From Lepas anatifera (lineage: Eukaryota > Arthropoda > Thecostraca > Lepadidae): a stretch of 64,000 nt of DNA. The position numbers were made by a program, and so were the translations under genes. The DNA lies in the NCBI GenBank assembly GCA_034440635.1, contig JAOTON010000893.1, positions 111,001 through 175,000 of the forward strand. Direction: 5' to 3'. The notes under the pieces are model-generated. The model ran no database searches. It saw only the letters and a program-made list of their open reading frames with translations, and was not told where the DNA came from. Positions 48,460 through 59,332 of the stretch are shown piece after piece; position 1 is the stretch's first letter, and each line of letters starts with the position of its first letter.

Positions 48460-50150
48460 TATGCCCCAGCTCGAGACCTCAGCCCCACCACCGAACTGAT
48501 GTCCTGGATCCGCCTATGCTCGAGCTCCTTACCCCACCTACTTACATATGTCCTGGATCCGCCTATGCTCCAACTCCGTAGCCCCACCTCTGTACTGCCC
48601 TGGATCCGCCTATGCTCGAACTCCTTAGCCCCTACCCCCCTACTGATGTCCTGGATCCGCCTATGCTCGAGCTCCCGAGCCCCACACACGTACTGATGTC
48701 CTGAATCCGCTTATGCTCGAGCTCCTTAGCCCCACCCCCCGTACTGATGTCCTGGATCCGCCTATGGTTTAACTCTTTAGCCCCTACCCCCATGCTGATG
48801 TCCTGGATCCGCTTATGCTCGAGCTGCTTAGCCCCACTTCCGAACTGATGTCCTTGATCCGCCTATGCTTGATCTCCTTAGCCCCACCCCTGTACTGACG
48901 TCCTGGATCCGCCTATGCTCGAGCTCCTTAGCCCCATCCCCGAACTGATGTCATATATCCGCCTATGCTCGAGCTTTCTAGCCCCATCCCCGTACTGATA
49001 TCCTGGATCCGCCTATGCTCGAACTCCTTAGCCTCTACCCCCGTACTGATGTCCTGGCTCCGTTTATGCTCGAGCTCCTTAGCCCCACCCCCGTACTGAT
49101 GTCCTGGATCCGCCTATACTCGAGCTCCTTAGCCCCACCCCCGTACTATGTCCTGGATCCGCCTATGCTCGAGTTCCTTAGCCCCACCCCCGTATGATGT
49201 CCTGGATCCGCCTATGCTCGAACTTCTTAGCCCCACCTCCGTACTGATGTCCTGGATCCGCCTATGCTCCATCTCCTTTGCCCCACCCCTCGTACTGATG
49301 TCCTGGATCCGCCTTTACTCGAGCTCCGGAGCCTCACCCCCCCACTGATGTCCTGGATCCGCCTACGCTCTAGCTCCTTAGCCCCACCCCCGAACTGATG
49401 TCCTTGATCCGCCTATGCTTGATCTCCTTAGCCCCACCCCTGTACTGACGTCCTGGATCCGCCTATGCTCGAGCTCCTTAGCCCCATCCCCGAACTGATG
49501 TCATATATCCGCCTATGCTCGAGCTTTCTAGCCCCATCCCCGTACTGATATCCTGGATCCGCCTATGCTCGAACTCCTTAGCCTCTACCCCCGTACTGAT
49601 GTCCTGGCTCCGTTTATGCTCGAGCTCCTTAGCCCCACCCCCGTACTGATGTCCTGGATCCGCCTATACTCGAGCTCCTTAGCCCCACCCCCGTACTATG
49701 TCCTGGATCCGCCTATGCTCGAGTTCCTTAGCCCCACCCCCGTATGATGTCCTGGATCCGCCTATGCTCGAACTTCTTAGCCCCACCTCCGTACTGATGT
49801 CCTGGATCCGCCTATGCTCCATCTCCTTTGCCCCACCCCTCGTACTGATGTCCTGGATCCGCCTTTACTCGAGCTCCGGAGCCTCACCCCCCCACTGATG
49901 TCCTGGATCCGCCTACGCTCTAGCTCCTTAGCCCCACCCCCGAACTGATGTCCTGGATCCGCCTATGCTCGAGCTCCTTAGCCCCACCCCCGTACTGATG
50001 TCCTGGATCCGCCTATGCTCGAGCTCCTTAGCCCCACCCCCTTACTGATGTCCTGGATCCGCCTATGCTCTAACTCCCTAGCCCCACCCTCGTACTGATG
50101 TCCTGGATCCGCCTATGCTCGATCTCCTTAGCCCCACACCCGTAACGACC
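48460..50150. repeat. ~50-bp minisatellite, over 30 copies
   Basis: The unit contains ACTGATGTCCTGGATCCGCC, TATGCTCGAGCTCCTTAG and CCCCACCCCC; the spacing is 48-51 bp. On the minus strand each unit reads CATAGGCGGATCCAGG, which resembles a hAT terminus. The block at 48839-49388 recurs as 49389-49938 with the same unit variants in the same order (550 bp, 11 units), showing a recent segmental duplication of the array. Confidence 0.95.
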
Positions 50151-50185
50151 CAACCTCCGTGCCCCCCCTCCCACCCCCGAAACGA

Positions 50186-50455
50186 CATAGGCGGATCCAA
50201 GGGGGGAAAGGGGACAGGTGCCCCCATAGAATCTTAGCGCCCCCTAAAATTGTCCCGGAAACCCCTGGAAAGTTCGATGGTACCCCCTGAAACGTCGTTT
50301 TCCCGAGATCCAGGTATCGGGGCCCACTGATAGGATTTAGCGCCTACTTGATAGGTTTCTCCGGCCAAAAGTGGCGTTCCTCGGTGTAGATAGCGCCCAC
50401 CAGGAAGTTTCCTCTTCCACCGCGTCCCCGATAGGCAATCCTGGATCCGCGTATG
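50186..50455. mobile_element. Probable hAT MITE (270 bp) abutting the minisatellite
   Basis: The left end is CATAGGCGGATCCAAGG; the right end, reverse-complemented, is CATACGCGGATCCAGG. The flanks CGAAACGA and GGAAGCGA match at 6 of 8 positions. The terminus is the same sequence that recurs in every unit of the adjacent array. Confidence 0.55.
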
Positions 50456-50532
50456 GGAAGCGACATTTCAGGGCGCGTCATCGACCTTTAGAGGCGTGTC
50501 TTTACCATTTCAGAGGGCGCCGATGGTCGATT

Positions 50533-50568
50533 GGGGGTTGGGGAAGGGGATGGGGAGGGGGTGGGGGG
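50533..50568 (+). other. G-quadruplex-type G-run cluster
   Basis: Six runs of four to six G are separated by one or two bases within 36 bp, a very strong intramolecular G4 pattern on the plus strand. Confidence 0.85.
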
Positions 50569-51790
50569 CACCTAGCCTACTTATTCCCTGGATCCACCCA
50601 TGGTCCAAAACCGAAACATAATACTCTTATCGTAAACTTTGACTTTTACGGTACTCTAATTACTTGTGATGCATTATGGGTAGTATTCGGTACGTTTTTA
50701 CCAGACCATAAACAGAGCCGGCCACTCCGATCGCCGGCGTTGCCGCGGCGTGGACGCGGGGGTGACGCCTAGCAATGTGCTACAGCGATGCGTGGCCAAA
50801 CGGCATGTATGTAAAGGTATGTTGGTGTTTTATTGATATCTAACCAGATGAAATGTCGACATGTCTCTTACCTAGCTGCATGTAAAATTTTATTTCTCTT
50901 CAATGACTCTAACCACCCTAAACCCCGGTGTGAAGCAAAAATGAACAGATAAAATTGCGACTTTGAAATGTATTTTACGGCTTATAGCTCTGACTCCGTA
51001 AGAGATAAGTGGGGGTATGAGTGAGAAAAATGAAGGCAACGAAGTTTGCTATCCAGCCGTGTTAAGTTCAATACCGTGGCTATCATGTTCTGGAAACCAG
51101 GGACCTGAGAATAAAAAGTTTCAAAACTCATATTTTATTTTTGCCTATAAAATAAAAATTTCAGTCTGAAAGTTTTTATCTCTAAATATATAATAAGAGA
51201 GGTTATACTCTTTTATTATCTGAAATGGAAACTAAATTATATTAATTAGATCGGAAGATATAAGGATTTGAATGATATTTTGGGAAACGCAGACCTTCAC
51301 GGAATGGGCCAAAAAGGACCCTCATATTTCCGTTTTTATTTGGTTTTTGTGTTTGTGCAGAACTGCACAAACAGGCCTATAAGTGGATATTTGACTTAGA
51401 ACCTGAACTGCCGTAGCTTCAGATATTTCTAGCCTGTAGTTTAGACCATGAGTTTTATGCAAAATTTAGGGTGCAAAGTTTAAAAGCTAGTTTAGAGACT
51501 TAAATTTAAAACTTTTTCTTTCAAACTTTTTGTGTGAACTATAAATTTCCCTGATGTAAAAGGGTGCAAGTTTGAGCACTCTAGATGAATTAGCAAAAAA
51601 TAGAAAATAAAAGCTAAAAATCACATAATGCAAAATGCTGGGCAAAATTTTGAAAATTTTGAAAATTGACAACCGTGGTGCTTATTCATTTGGAAGTGCC
51701 TTCTATCCACAAAAGTTTTAAGTCTCTGATACCAGCGCTCAGAACAGACAACAACAGCAGACAACAACGACGACGAGACCGGAAAAACTG
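50569..51790. other. No gene recognised; A+T-rich interior of insert
   Basis: At 50575-50610 CCTGGATCCACCCATGG again resembles a hAT terminus. The rest is A+T-rich without motifs. Confidence 0.4.
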
Positions 51791-52322
51791 TCAGAATAGA
51801 AGCCGTTTCTTACTTCGTTCGTCACCGGCTTCTGATTACTACGGACAACAGAGAACGAAAAACTGTCAGTATAGAAGCCGTTTCTCACTTCGTTCGTCAC
51901 CGGCCTCTGACAACAACGACGACGAGACCGGAAAAACTGTCAGAATAGAAGCCGTTTCTTACTTCGTTCGTCACCGGCTTCTGACAGCAACAGACAACGA
52001 CGAGACCCGTCTGAGCGGCCAGAATAGAGCCGCTTGAGAAATCTCAATGCGCTTCGCTCCATGGATTTCGTTATGCGGCTCTGACTACTACTACTACGGA
52101 CAACAGAGAACGAAAAACTGTCAGTATAGAAGCCGTTTCTCACTTCGTTGGTCACCGGCTTCTGACAACGACGACGACGAGACCGGAAAAACTGTCAGAA
52201 TAGAAGCCGTTTCTTACTTCGTTCGTCACCGGCTTCTGACAACGACAACAACGACGATGACGAGACCGGAAAAACTGTCAGAATAGAAGCTGTTTCTTAC
52301 TTCGTTCGTCACCGGCTTCTGA
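51791..52322. repeat. Hairpin minisatellite at the end of the Helitron-like insert
   Basis: Seven units of ~74-102 bp each contain a hairpin: AGAAGCCG pairs with CGGCTTCT at 51798-51833, 51947-51982, 52128-52163 and 52202-52237. A slightly mismatched form occurs at 51873-51908 and 52285-52320. The fourth unit (52026-52082) has a different but still complementary stem, AGAGCCGC/GCGGCTCT, plus an inner TTGAG/CTCAA stem. The last unit ends exactly at the insertion junction. Confidence 0.9.
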
Positions 52323-52842
52323 TTTAGAAGACTTTTTACTCTGGCGTTTGGCTGAGTTAAGTTAGAGCCAAAATTTAAACGTCATTCGATGCCTCTCTTT
52401 ATGGCGATTCGAATGATGTACAATATGACCATACTAGATCAAAGTATAAAAATGACATGACCTAGGGTCAGGTCAAGGTCATCATGGAACTAAACATAGT
52501 CAATATACATATCACGTGACTTGTAATGACAAATCAAACATAGTGGTGTCCAAATGGGAGCTCCATTGTAATTTACTGCGCAGTTATTGACATAAGTCTT
52601 ATAACGTGCTTAGGTAGGCTCAAATGACCACTCTGAGGTCACAGGTCAAAAATTGCAAAATTAACCTTGCGAAAACCTGTGATACTACGATCCCGGAAAT
52701 AAGAAGTCCCTATAAGTTTAATATACGGAAAGAGCAGCATTTTTCGGCAAATTTGCGCTTTCCGCATGCATTTCCAATGGAGAGGTCATGACTCGTACCT
52801 GACCTTAGGTCACCAATATAAAAAATGCCAAAACATAATGTT

Positions 52843-53807
52843 ACGAACGCCCTGGTAGGGGAAAACCCGTTGAGCAGGATAAACCAAGTATATTTCCGTT
52901 GGCAAAACTGAATTTCAGGACAGTAACAGGTCCCCCACAGTTCCTCCAATAGACAACTCCACGTGTGCCGCACCCGTGCCGGAATCACAGGCAGGCCGAG
53001 AGCTGCCAGCACGGGTCCAAATCCCGTGCCGGAATCGCTGGCTGACTGCGAGCCGTCAGTGCGGGTCCGAATCCCGTGCCAACCGGCCAGGGACTGCCCA
53101 GACTCCGGCCATGCAACCATCGAGGTCAGGTCCGCGACCGCCCGGCGGGACAGCACACGGGGTTCCGACAAGCGCCGCTGCGCGCCACGCAGGGCGGCAC
53201 CAGGGGGTTCCGCAACACTACCCCCCTCTTCATTGGCCTTTTCGACGTCGAAAAATACACCGAAGTAACATGCACACAAGAACTCTAGCGCCATCACACA
53301 TTAGTCGACAAACACTTTCACAAGCTGTTGGTGCACTCACTGCTCATCACCATGTTGGATAACCAGCCAGGGCGGAAATCTCCGGCCCGGCAACGCCCCC
53401 AGTAGCCACCGGAGGAGGGACTGATGCCGTTCCAGCAAACCGTCCCGGGAAGCGTCTCCCTTCTTCCCGATCGGCCCCGCCTGGCCAAGGGGTCGAAATC
53501 CCCGTTAGTAGGGAGCCTGACGCGTTCTTGGGACAGCACTGCCTCCAGAGCCCCTGAGGGCCGCTGCCGCGCCTCGAGCCATCCCCCGTGGTCTCATAGA
53601 GTTCCAGGACCTCGTTCATCACGATGAGGGAATCTGTGGTGCAAATCAACAGTTACGATCGAACAAGAAAATATCACATGCTGCACAGAAATTGACACAA
53701 GATTATTCCCCACGACGCATATCAAAACATCACATGATACCCCACAAAGAGCACAGCATTACCCTCCACGAAACATATCGATGATGTCCACTGGCTCTAA
53801 TGATATG
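52843..53807. other. G+C-rich DNA downstream of gypsy 2; possible LTR/leader
   Basis: It includes two consecutive 50-bp units starting GTGCCGGAAT and ending TCC(A/G)AATCCC (52976-53025, 53026-53075). There is a minus-strand 100-codon frame at 53347-53649 without known motifs. It could hold the 3' non-coding end or LTR of gypsy 2, but I cannot see a matching copy on the other side. Confidence 0.35.
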
Positions 53808-55060
53808 CTAGATACTCTGGGGGTCTCGGGCGGCGCCACGACCTGCGGGGCCAATAGAATGACCACTCCTTGAGGATTCGTTCCTGGTTACTGACGCAGT
53901 TGAAGCGGGACCAATCCCATCTTTGTCATTTCCAAGGCCAGCACTGGGCGTTCCATGGGACCCAACAGACGAAGGCCTCGCCCCACCGATCTGCTCCCCA
54001 TGAAGGACAGGTTCACCACCCTTAACTTCTGTACCATCTGAAGCAGCTTTTTCCCAAGTAAACTCAGGGAACCCTGACCCGCCATAACCGGTTAAAGTGC
54101 ACAACTTTAGGCTTGGTATGACTGGATTTCTGTATCCTGTAGGTTACTGCAGAGAGACGCTTAGTGATCATGTACGGACCATTCCACGGAGCCATGAGTT
54201 TTGGGCTGAGGCCTTTTTTACGCCGGGGATTGTACAGCCAGACATAGTCATTCACCTCCAGGGGTGTCAAAGATATCTTTGAATCCTTCCTCTGTTTCAT
54301 GGCATCGGCAGACACCTTCAGGTTTTCACAGACCTGCTTACGGACATCCATCCTTCGATCTCGCAAGGACTTAGCGAACTCTGTTGTGCACACCGGGTCT
54401 TGTAGCTCATCAGGTGGTCTCTGAATGAGCATGTCGGAGGGAAGCCGGAGGCCCCGTCCCAGCATTAGCTGAGCAGGGGTGTACCCGTGGATTCATGCTC
54501 CGCAGAGCGATAGGCCATCAGTATAGTCGGAATGTGCTGATCCCACTCACTCTGCCCGTGACAGCAGCGCTTCGCCAGCTCCTGCACCAGTGTACGGTTA
54601 AACCTCTCCACCATCCCATCCGATTCGGGGTGGAGAGGTGTCGTACGTGTCTTCAGAATACCCAAAAGCTTGCAGCACTCTTGCCAGAGAGCACTTTCGA
54701 AGTTTCTCCCTTGGTCGGAGTGAACCTCGTGCGGAATTCCGAAACGGCTGAAGAATCCATCAATTAATGCCTTAGCCACGGTTCTAGTTTCCTGATTGGG
54801 AAACGCAAAGCTTCCGGCCACTTGGTAAAGTAATCGATCACCACGACCACGTATCGATTTCCTGAGGAAGACACTGGGAGTGGCCCGGCAACATCGACAG
54901 CCACCCTTTCCAAGGGCGCGCCGACTCTGACTACCTGGAGTGGCGCTTGGGGAATTCGATGAGGCCCCTTCTTAGCCATACAGACCTCACAGACCCTGCA
55001 CCACTCGGAAATATCCCGCCGCATGCCTACCCAATAATACTGTTTACGAAGTCGTTGCAC
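53808..55060 (-). pseudogene. Gypsy-2 integrase and C-terminal tail (three frameshifts)
   Basis: The frame 55060-54764 has YYWVGMRRDISEWCRVCEVC (zinc domain) and ERVAVDVAGPLPVSSSGN (first catalytic Asp). A shift near 54810 leads to EVHSDQGRNFESALW (second Asp) and GMVERFNRTLVQELAKR (Glu). A shift near 54490 leads to the C-terminal domain with WLYNPRRKKGLSPKLMAPWN and VVHFNRLWR. A further shift near 54075 leads to a Gly/Ser-rich tail ending at 53808. All D-D-E residues survive, but the protein cannot be made as one chain. Confidence 0.92.
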
Positions 55061-56113
55061 GGTCTTTTTTCACCCCGAAATGGCCTGACGACACTGATCC
55101 GTGTGCTTCAGTCAACAAAGACTGTCTCTGAGATCTGGGGATTGCGATGAGCCAGGATACGTCGAGACCACTTCTGGACTCCCATCGTCTCTGCAGGACT
55201 CCTCCAACCAGTTTAAGTTGCTCCCACTGCTCCCAATATTGTTTTGAAACAGGACTCCAAACAGCAACCTCATCCCAGTTTGGTCTCTGGGGGCTCTCGG
55301 CCAAGCACTTCATCAGCGGAGCGATGTCAAGGTCTGTCCTTTGAGCAGTACGGATATCCTGCACATCCTCCGGCAATAGCACAACAGATGTGGCTCGACA
55401 TTGGCTAGGAGCGGTCATCTCACGTCGGCCGCAATACCCGCAGTTGCCTCCGCATGGTCGCCTACTCAGTGCGTCTGCATTACCGTGCTTTTCCCCTGGT
55501 CGATGTATGATTTCGTGCTTATATTGTCCGAGCCGCGCTAGCCAGCGAGCGAGTTGACCCTCTGGATCTTTCAGGTTACGCAGCCATTGTAGTGCCGCAT
55601 GATCAAAACGGATTGTGAATTCAGCCCCGTATAGGTAAGCATGGAAGTAGCGAACTGCGTCAACCACGGCGAGGAGCTCCCTACGGGTAGTACAGTAGTT
55701 CTTCTCTGGACCTGAGAAGGTTCTGCTATAGTAAGCTACCACTCGCTCCACCCCTTCAGATGATTGCGAGAGGACTGCTCCAATACCACATCCGCTTGCA
55801 TCTGTATCAAGCATAAATGTCTGGTTGGGGTTTGGATACTGCAGAACGGGTGCTTTAGAAAGCGCCGCCTTGAGCTCCGCGAATGCATCCTTACGTATCT
55901 GGGACCATTCAAATGGCTCATTGGCCCTGGTAAGTGCATGGAGTGGTGCCGCGATCGTGGCATAATCCTTGACGAAGCGTCGATAATAAGAGCATAAGCC
56001 CAAGAAGCTTCTAAGCTCCTTTACATTAGATGGAATCGGCCACTCCGTCACCGCCCTTGTTTTATCAGGGTCCGTTTTTACACCTTCAGCGGATACAACG
56101 TGGCCGAGGAAAC
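55044..56113 (-). pseudogene. Gypsy-2 RT thumb, RNase H and integrase zinc domain
   Basis: A long open frame contains SFLGLCSYYRRFVKDYATIA, then an RNase H with LDTDASGCGIGAVLSQ, AYYSRTFSGPEKNY, REL-LAVVDAVRYF and HGNADALSRR. It continues to a chromatin-side linker and HGSVSSGHFGVKK, the start of the integrase HHCC domain. RNase H catalytic residues are present, in contrast to gypsy 1. A frameshift near 55055 ends it. Confidence 0.93.
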
Positions 56114-57004
56114 TTACCTCCCTACGAAAAAGCGAGCATTTTTTGGATTCAACTTCAAGTTGGCCCCTCTCATCCGGCTGAAAACCTCCCTCAGGCGACT
56201 GAACTTTTCCCGGAAAGTTCTGCCAAACACGATGACGTCATCCAGATAAACAAGTAACGAGCGCCAATGCATTCCAGACAGCACTGCTTCCATGAGACGT
56301 TCGAATGTTGCTGAAGCGTTACCCAATCCAAAAGGCATTACTCGCCACTGCCAAAGTCCTGTGCCACTAGAGAACGCTGACATTGGTCTATCAGTCTCGG
56401 CCAAACGAATTTGATGGTATCCTGACTTGAGGTCTAGCGTTGCGAACTACGCGGAACCAGATAGGCCATCAAGCGTTGCATCTACTCGGGGCAATGGGTA
56501 CGAATCCCTCCTCGTGACAGCATTGAGCAGCCGATATTCAACGCAACAGCGCAGGGAGCCATCCTTCTTCTTGACAAATACAAGGGCTGATGACCATGGA
56601 CTCGTGGATGGCTCAATCAGCCCCTGCTGCTCAAGTTTTGTGACAGTTTCTTCAGCCTCCTGGCGTTTGTGAATTAGAATTCGACGTGGCGTCACTTTAA
56701 CCGGGCGACTATCTCCAGTGTCAATTGTGTGTTCCGCCAGCGAGGTTTGACAAAGGTCATAATCACCTGCTGAAAACACATCCCTGAAGTTCTCTATCAG
56801 GTCAGATACCTGGGCCATCTGCCCGCACTCGAGACCTTGGCTTGATCTTCGGAGAAGATCCTGAAGAGGTTCCGGTAATGCTCTGGAATGCCCCGAGCTA
56901 TCACTTTGAGACTCGGGAAAGTCAACTTCCTCACAGTCCCCGAGAAGTCTCCCTGCTCGCACTCGTATGGGCTGGTCTGTTACGTTTGCGACAAGCACGG
57001 GCAC
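56114..57004 (-). pseudogene. Gypsy-2 reverse transcriptase (one nonsense codon)
   Basis: The frame has TPRRILIHKRQEAEETV, LIEPSTSPWSSALVFVKKKD, RCCVEYRLLNAVTRRDSYPL, then an in-frame TAG at 56447-56449. It continues in the same frame with FATLDLKSGYHQIRL (motif A), WRVMPFGLGNASATFERLM (motif B) and the catalytic LVYLDDVIVFG. The VDYR motif is VEYR here. A frameshift near 56140 separates it from the thumb. Catalytic aspartates are all retained. Confidence 0.93.
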
Positions 57005-57480
57005 AGACCTGGCCTCTGGATTAAAAATCCACGGCCAATAATAAGGCCAGATCGAGAAAGGGGTCCAGACTCAAGGAGCACTGATTTTTTCCGGACGAGG
57101 ACCCACCAATCTGCATTGAACTAATCTCTCGGTGCTCGGTTCCACAGTCACTGGTGTCATGACCCTAACCCGCAGAGCCTTAGGGATACGATTAGATATT
57201 GGACTTACAGGTCCTGCTTCAAACGGTATTTGTTGACCGTTGATGTATAACGCACCCTTGCCCAAATCCAACGTACAGGGTAGTGCTGCAGGAAGTCCAA
57301 ACCCAATATCACTGGGTCACTTAACTGATCGGCCACGAACACCATTTGCGAATAATCGGTTCAATTCACGCACAAACTGATCTCTATTGGGCCATACAGT
57401 GGAGTGCAGCGGCCAGTGACATCCAAAAGGCCGCCTGGAATTCCTAGCAGCTCGCCTCTGTCAATGGTTGATTATTGGGT
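56987..57480 (-). pseudogene. Gypsy-2 retropepsin C-terminal part and linker
   Basis: Around 57345-57280 the minus strand reads VFVADQLSDPVILGLDFLQH, the distal retropepsin hallmark (ILG-x-D-F-L). Upstream, DVTGRCTPLYGPIEISL ends at a stop. The next frame (57271-57071) contains VTVEPSTERLVQCRL, the usual beta-rich linker before RT. The DTG active site is not visible, so the protease is incomplete. Confidence 0.7.
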
Positions 57481-57679
57481 TTTAGGGGCACGCCAACCTG
57501 CGAGGTCATATAGGGCCCATAACACTTCTCTGCAGTCAAAGCTTGTAATTTTGTCTGTCTTTAGGGGAAAGTAAAGTCTCGTCTAAAGCGAAATAATATT
57601 TACATTAAATAGTGATTCTTTCACATCGTAGTTATAATTCTCACTGCACGGATGCATGAACACAGATTCAAACAGGTTT
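57481..57679. other. No gene recognised; upstream flank of gypsy 2
   Basis: Expected position of the gypsy-2 leader/5' LTR on the minus strand, but no match to the 53-kb side was seen. Confidence 0.35.
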
Positions 57680-57885
57680 GCCGCGCCGGCAGGCGCCGGC
57701 GCGGGGCGCCGGGACATCACTTCCGGCGCCCACCCCGCACCAGCGGACCCAGGGGCCCGGGGCGCGGGGGCAGCCTAGACGCCGGACCTTGGCCCGACGT
57801 CTAACGGAGGCCCTCCCCGTCGCTCCGAGACTTGAAATGCCCCGGAGCGAAAGGGAGGACCCCGCCAAATCGGCGCCAGGCGCCT
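57680..57885. other. Sharp G+C island
   Basis: About 200 bp of strongly G+C-rich sequence with nested GGCGCCGG dyads, abruptly flanked by A+T-rich DNA on the left and fused to the RT fragment on the right. Origin unknown. It is not similar to the RT element's coding sequence. Confidence 0.6.
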
Positions 57886-59332
57886 ATCGCTACTTCGACA
57901 AAATTTGGCACAAGGGGCTCCTCCACAAATTCAAACATGAATTTGGACTTGACAATATACTACCCTGGCTGTGTTCATACTTGACTGACAGAAAGCAACG
58001 GGTACTCATTGACGGTTCTCACTCCTCTCTACTAACACTTGATGCGGGATGCCCGCAGGGGTCGGTTCTTGGGCCCCTGCTAGCTCTTATTTACCTCAAC
58101 GACCTCTCTAGCAAAACAGAAAACCAGATCTTATTTTTTGCCGATGACACTTGCTTGTTTGCTTCTCACAACCAAACTAATATTCAAAATGTGCAGCAAT
58201 CACTCCAAAATGATTTGGATAAAGTTTGAAAGTATGGCACCGATTGGCTTATAACATTTAATTCCTCTAAAACAATACAACAAACTTTCTCCCACAAAAA
58301 AATTACCAGCTATCCCGAAATTTTTGTTTGACTCCCAGCCTGTGCCAATTGTAAAAGCCACAAACATTTGGGAATGACGTTTTTCAGGACCTTCGGTTCC
58401 ATGATCACGCAAATGAAATTATCAAAAAGTAAATATGACATCCAGTCCTCTCTATCCCATAGCACGCCACTTACCTAGACCTATCTTAAACCGTATTGTT
58501 AACATGTATGTTCGACCCCATTTTGACTACTGTGACATCATTTACGACGGACTACTGACACTCGGCGACGCAGAACGACTTGAGCGACTTCAGTGTAGGG
58601 CCGCGAGACTAGTGACTGGGGCACTTCCGAGAAGCGGTACAGATTTGCTAAGAGCAGACCTAGGATGGACATCTCACCAAGTTCGGCGTAAAAATTCACA
58701 AACTTCAATTTTTCCATAACTTATGCCATGCTAACCTACCAACCTACATATAAAATATTTTGCCAAACATACGAGGGAGCATCGTTAATAGACCAATTCG
58801 TAACGCAAACTTAAGAACTCAGTTGCCCTTTAGAACTATTAACTTCAGAAATTATTTTTTGCCGAGTACAACTAAGTTATATAATCAACTACCAGCGGGG
58901 ATTAAGGCTTGTAACTCACAGGCAATGCTCAAGAAAGGTGTGACAGAGCTACTAGGGATAAACAAACCTCCAAAATACTACTCTTACGGATCCAAACTAC
59001 AAAACTCACTACTAACCCATTTCAGAATAGGAATGTCTCATCTAAACAGTCACCTATATTCAGTCCAAAAGTGTGCAGTACCGTCATGCGATTGTGGATA
59101 TCGTTGTGAAGATATTAAACATTTCTTTCTTGGCTGTCCAAAGTACTTAAATCAGAGAACACACCCATCGAACAGAATATCAGAAATACTAAACACGAAC
59201 TTTGCTTATCTTAACAATGCTAAAAAACTAGATATACTACTGAGGGGACATTCTTTAACTAGTAAGCAGGACTATGCAGTAGCTCAAGAAACATTTAAAT
59301 TTATAATCTCAACAGAGAGGTTTCAATCCTGA
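57886..59332 (+). pseudogene. 5'-truncated non-LTR retrotransposon RT fragment
   Basis: It starts inside the RT palm (YFDKIWHKGLLHKF, a degraded AFD-x-x-W motif), with AGCPQGSVLGPLLALIYLND and the catalytic LFFADDTCLFAS. It continues through 58435-58719 (HFDYCDIIYDG, RLERLQCRAARLVTGA) to a C-terminal domain at 58760-59332 with INFRNYFLPSTTKLYNQLP and a Cys/His block, CDCGYRCEDIKHFFLGC. This arrangement is typical of CR1/Jockey-like ORF2 ends. Frameshifts or stops near 58229, 58330-58435 and 58719-58760 inactivate it. Unlike the 42-46 kb element it has no RNase H. Confidence 0.88.

Larger units (their letters stand above)
48057..52322. mobile_element. Helitron-like insert, 4.27 kb
   Basis: Comparison with the other arm (37741-37756) shows a clean insertion between A and T (GTACAA / TTTAG) with no target duplication, as Helitrons do. 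The plus-strand right end is a hairpin followed by CTGA (fits CTRR), and that hairpin is repeated seven times before the end. Near the left end GAAGCCGGTGAC is inverted relative to the right end's GTCACCGGCTTC, like the terminal inverted repeats of Helentron/HINE elements. The left end CCTCGG is not the canonical TC. No Rep/helicase gene is present, so it would be non-autonomous. Confidence 0.6.
36949..52842. mobile_element. TTAA-family fold-back element, split by three insertions
   Basis: The left end TTAACCGTCCCCCAGTGGGG (36949) resembles the other TTAA-family ends. The left arm is 37232-38376 plus 46869-47092; the right arm, inverted, is 47110-48056 plus 52323-52842. Removing the insertions at 38377-46868, 47412-47599 and 48057-52322 restores continuous arms of roughly 1.3 kb each around the hairpin at 47071-47131. 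Both arms include a tRNA-derived SINE and AGGTCA-rich sequence. The outer right end is truncated at 52842. The left arm also has ~70 bp (about 46990-47065) with no right-arm counterpart. Confidence 0.85.
53808..57480 (-). mobile_element. Ty3/gypsy retrotransposon 2, nearly complete pol
   Basis: Minus-strand order: retropepsin tail, linker, reverse transcriptase, RNase H, integrase, C-terminal tail. It is better preserved than gypsy 1 and comes from a different lineage (YLDD rather than YIDD, different linker). The Gag and the retropepsin active site were not found. Paired LTRs were not recognised. Confidence 0.9.

Noticed and set aside
52843..57680. LTR pair for gypsy element 2
   Set aside because: I compared the non-coding stretches on both sides by eye and found no shared sequence; a local alignment would be decisive.
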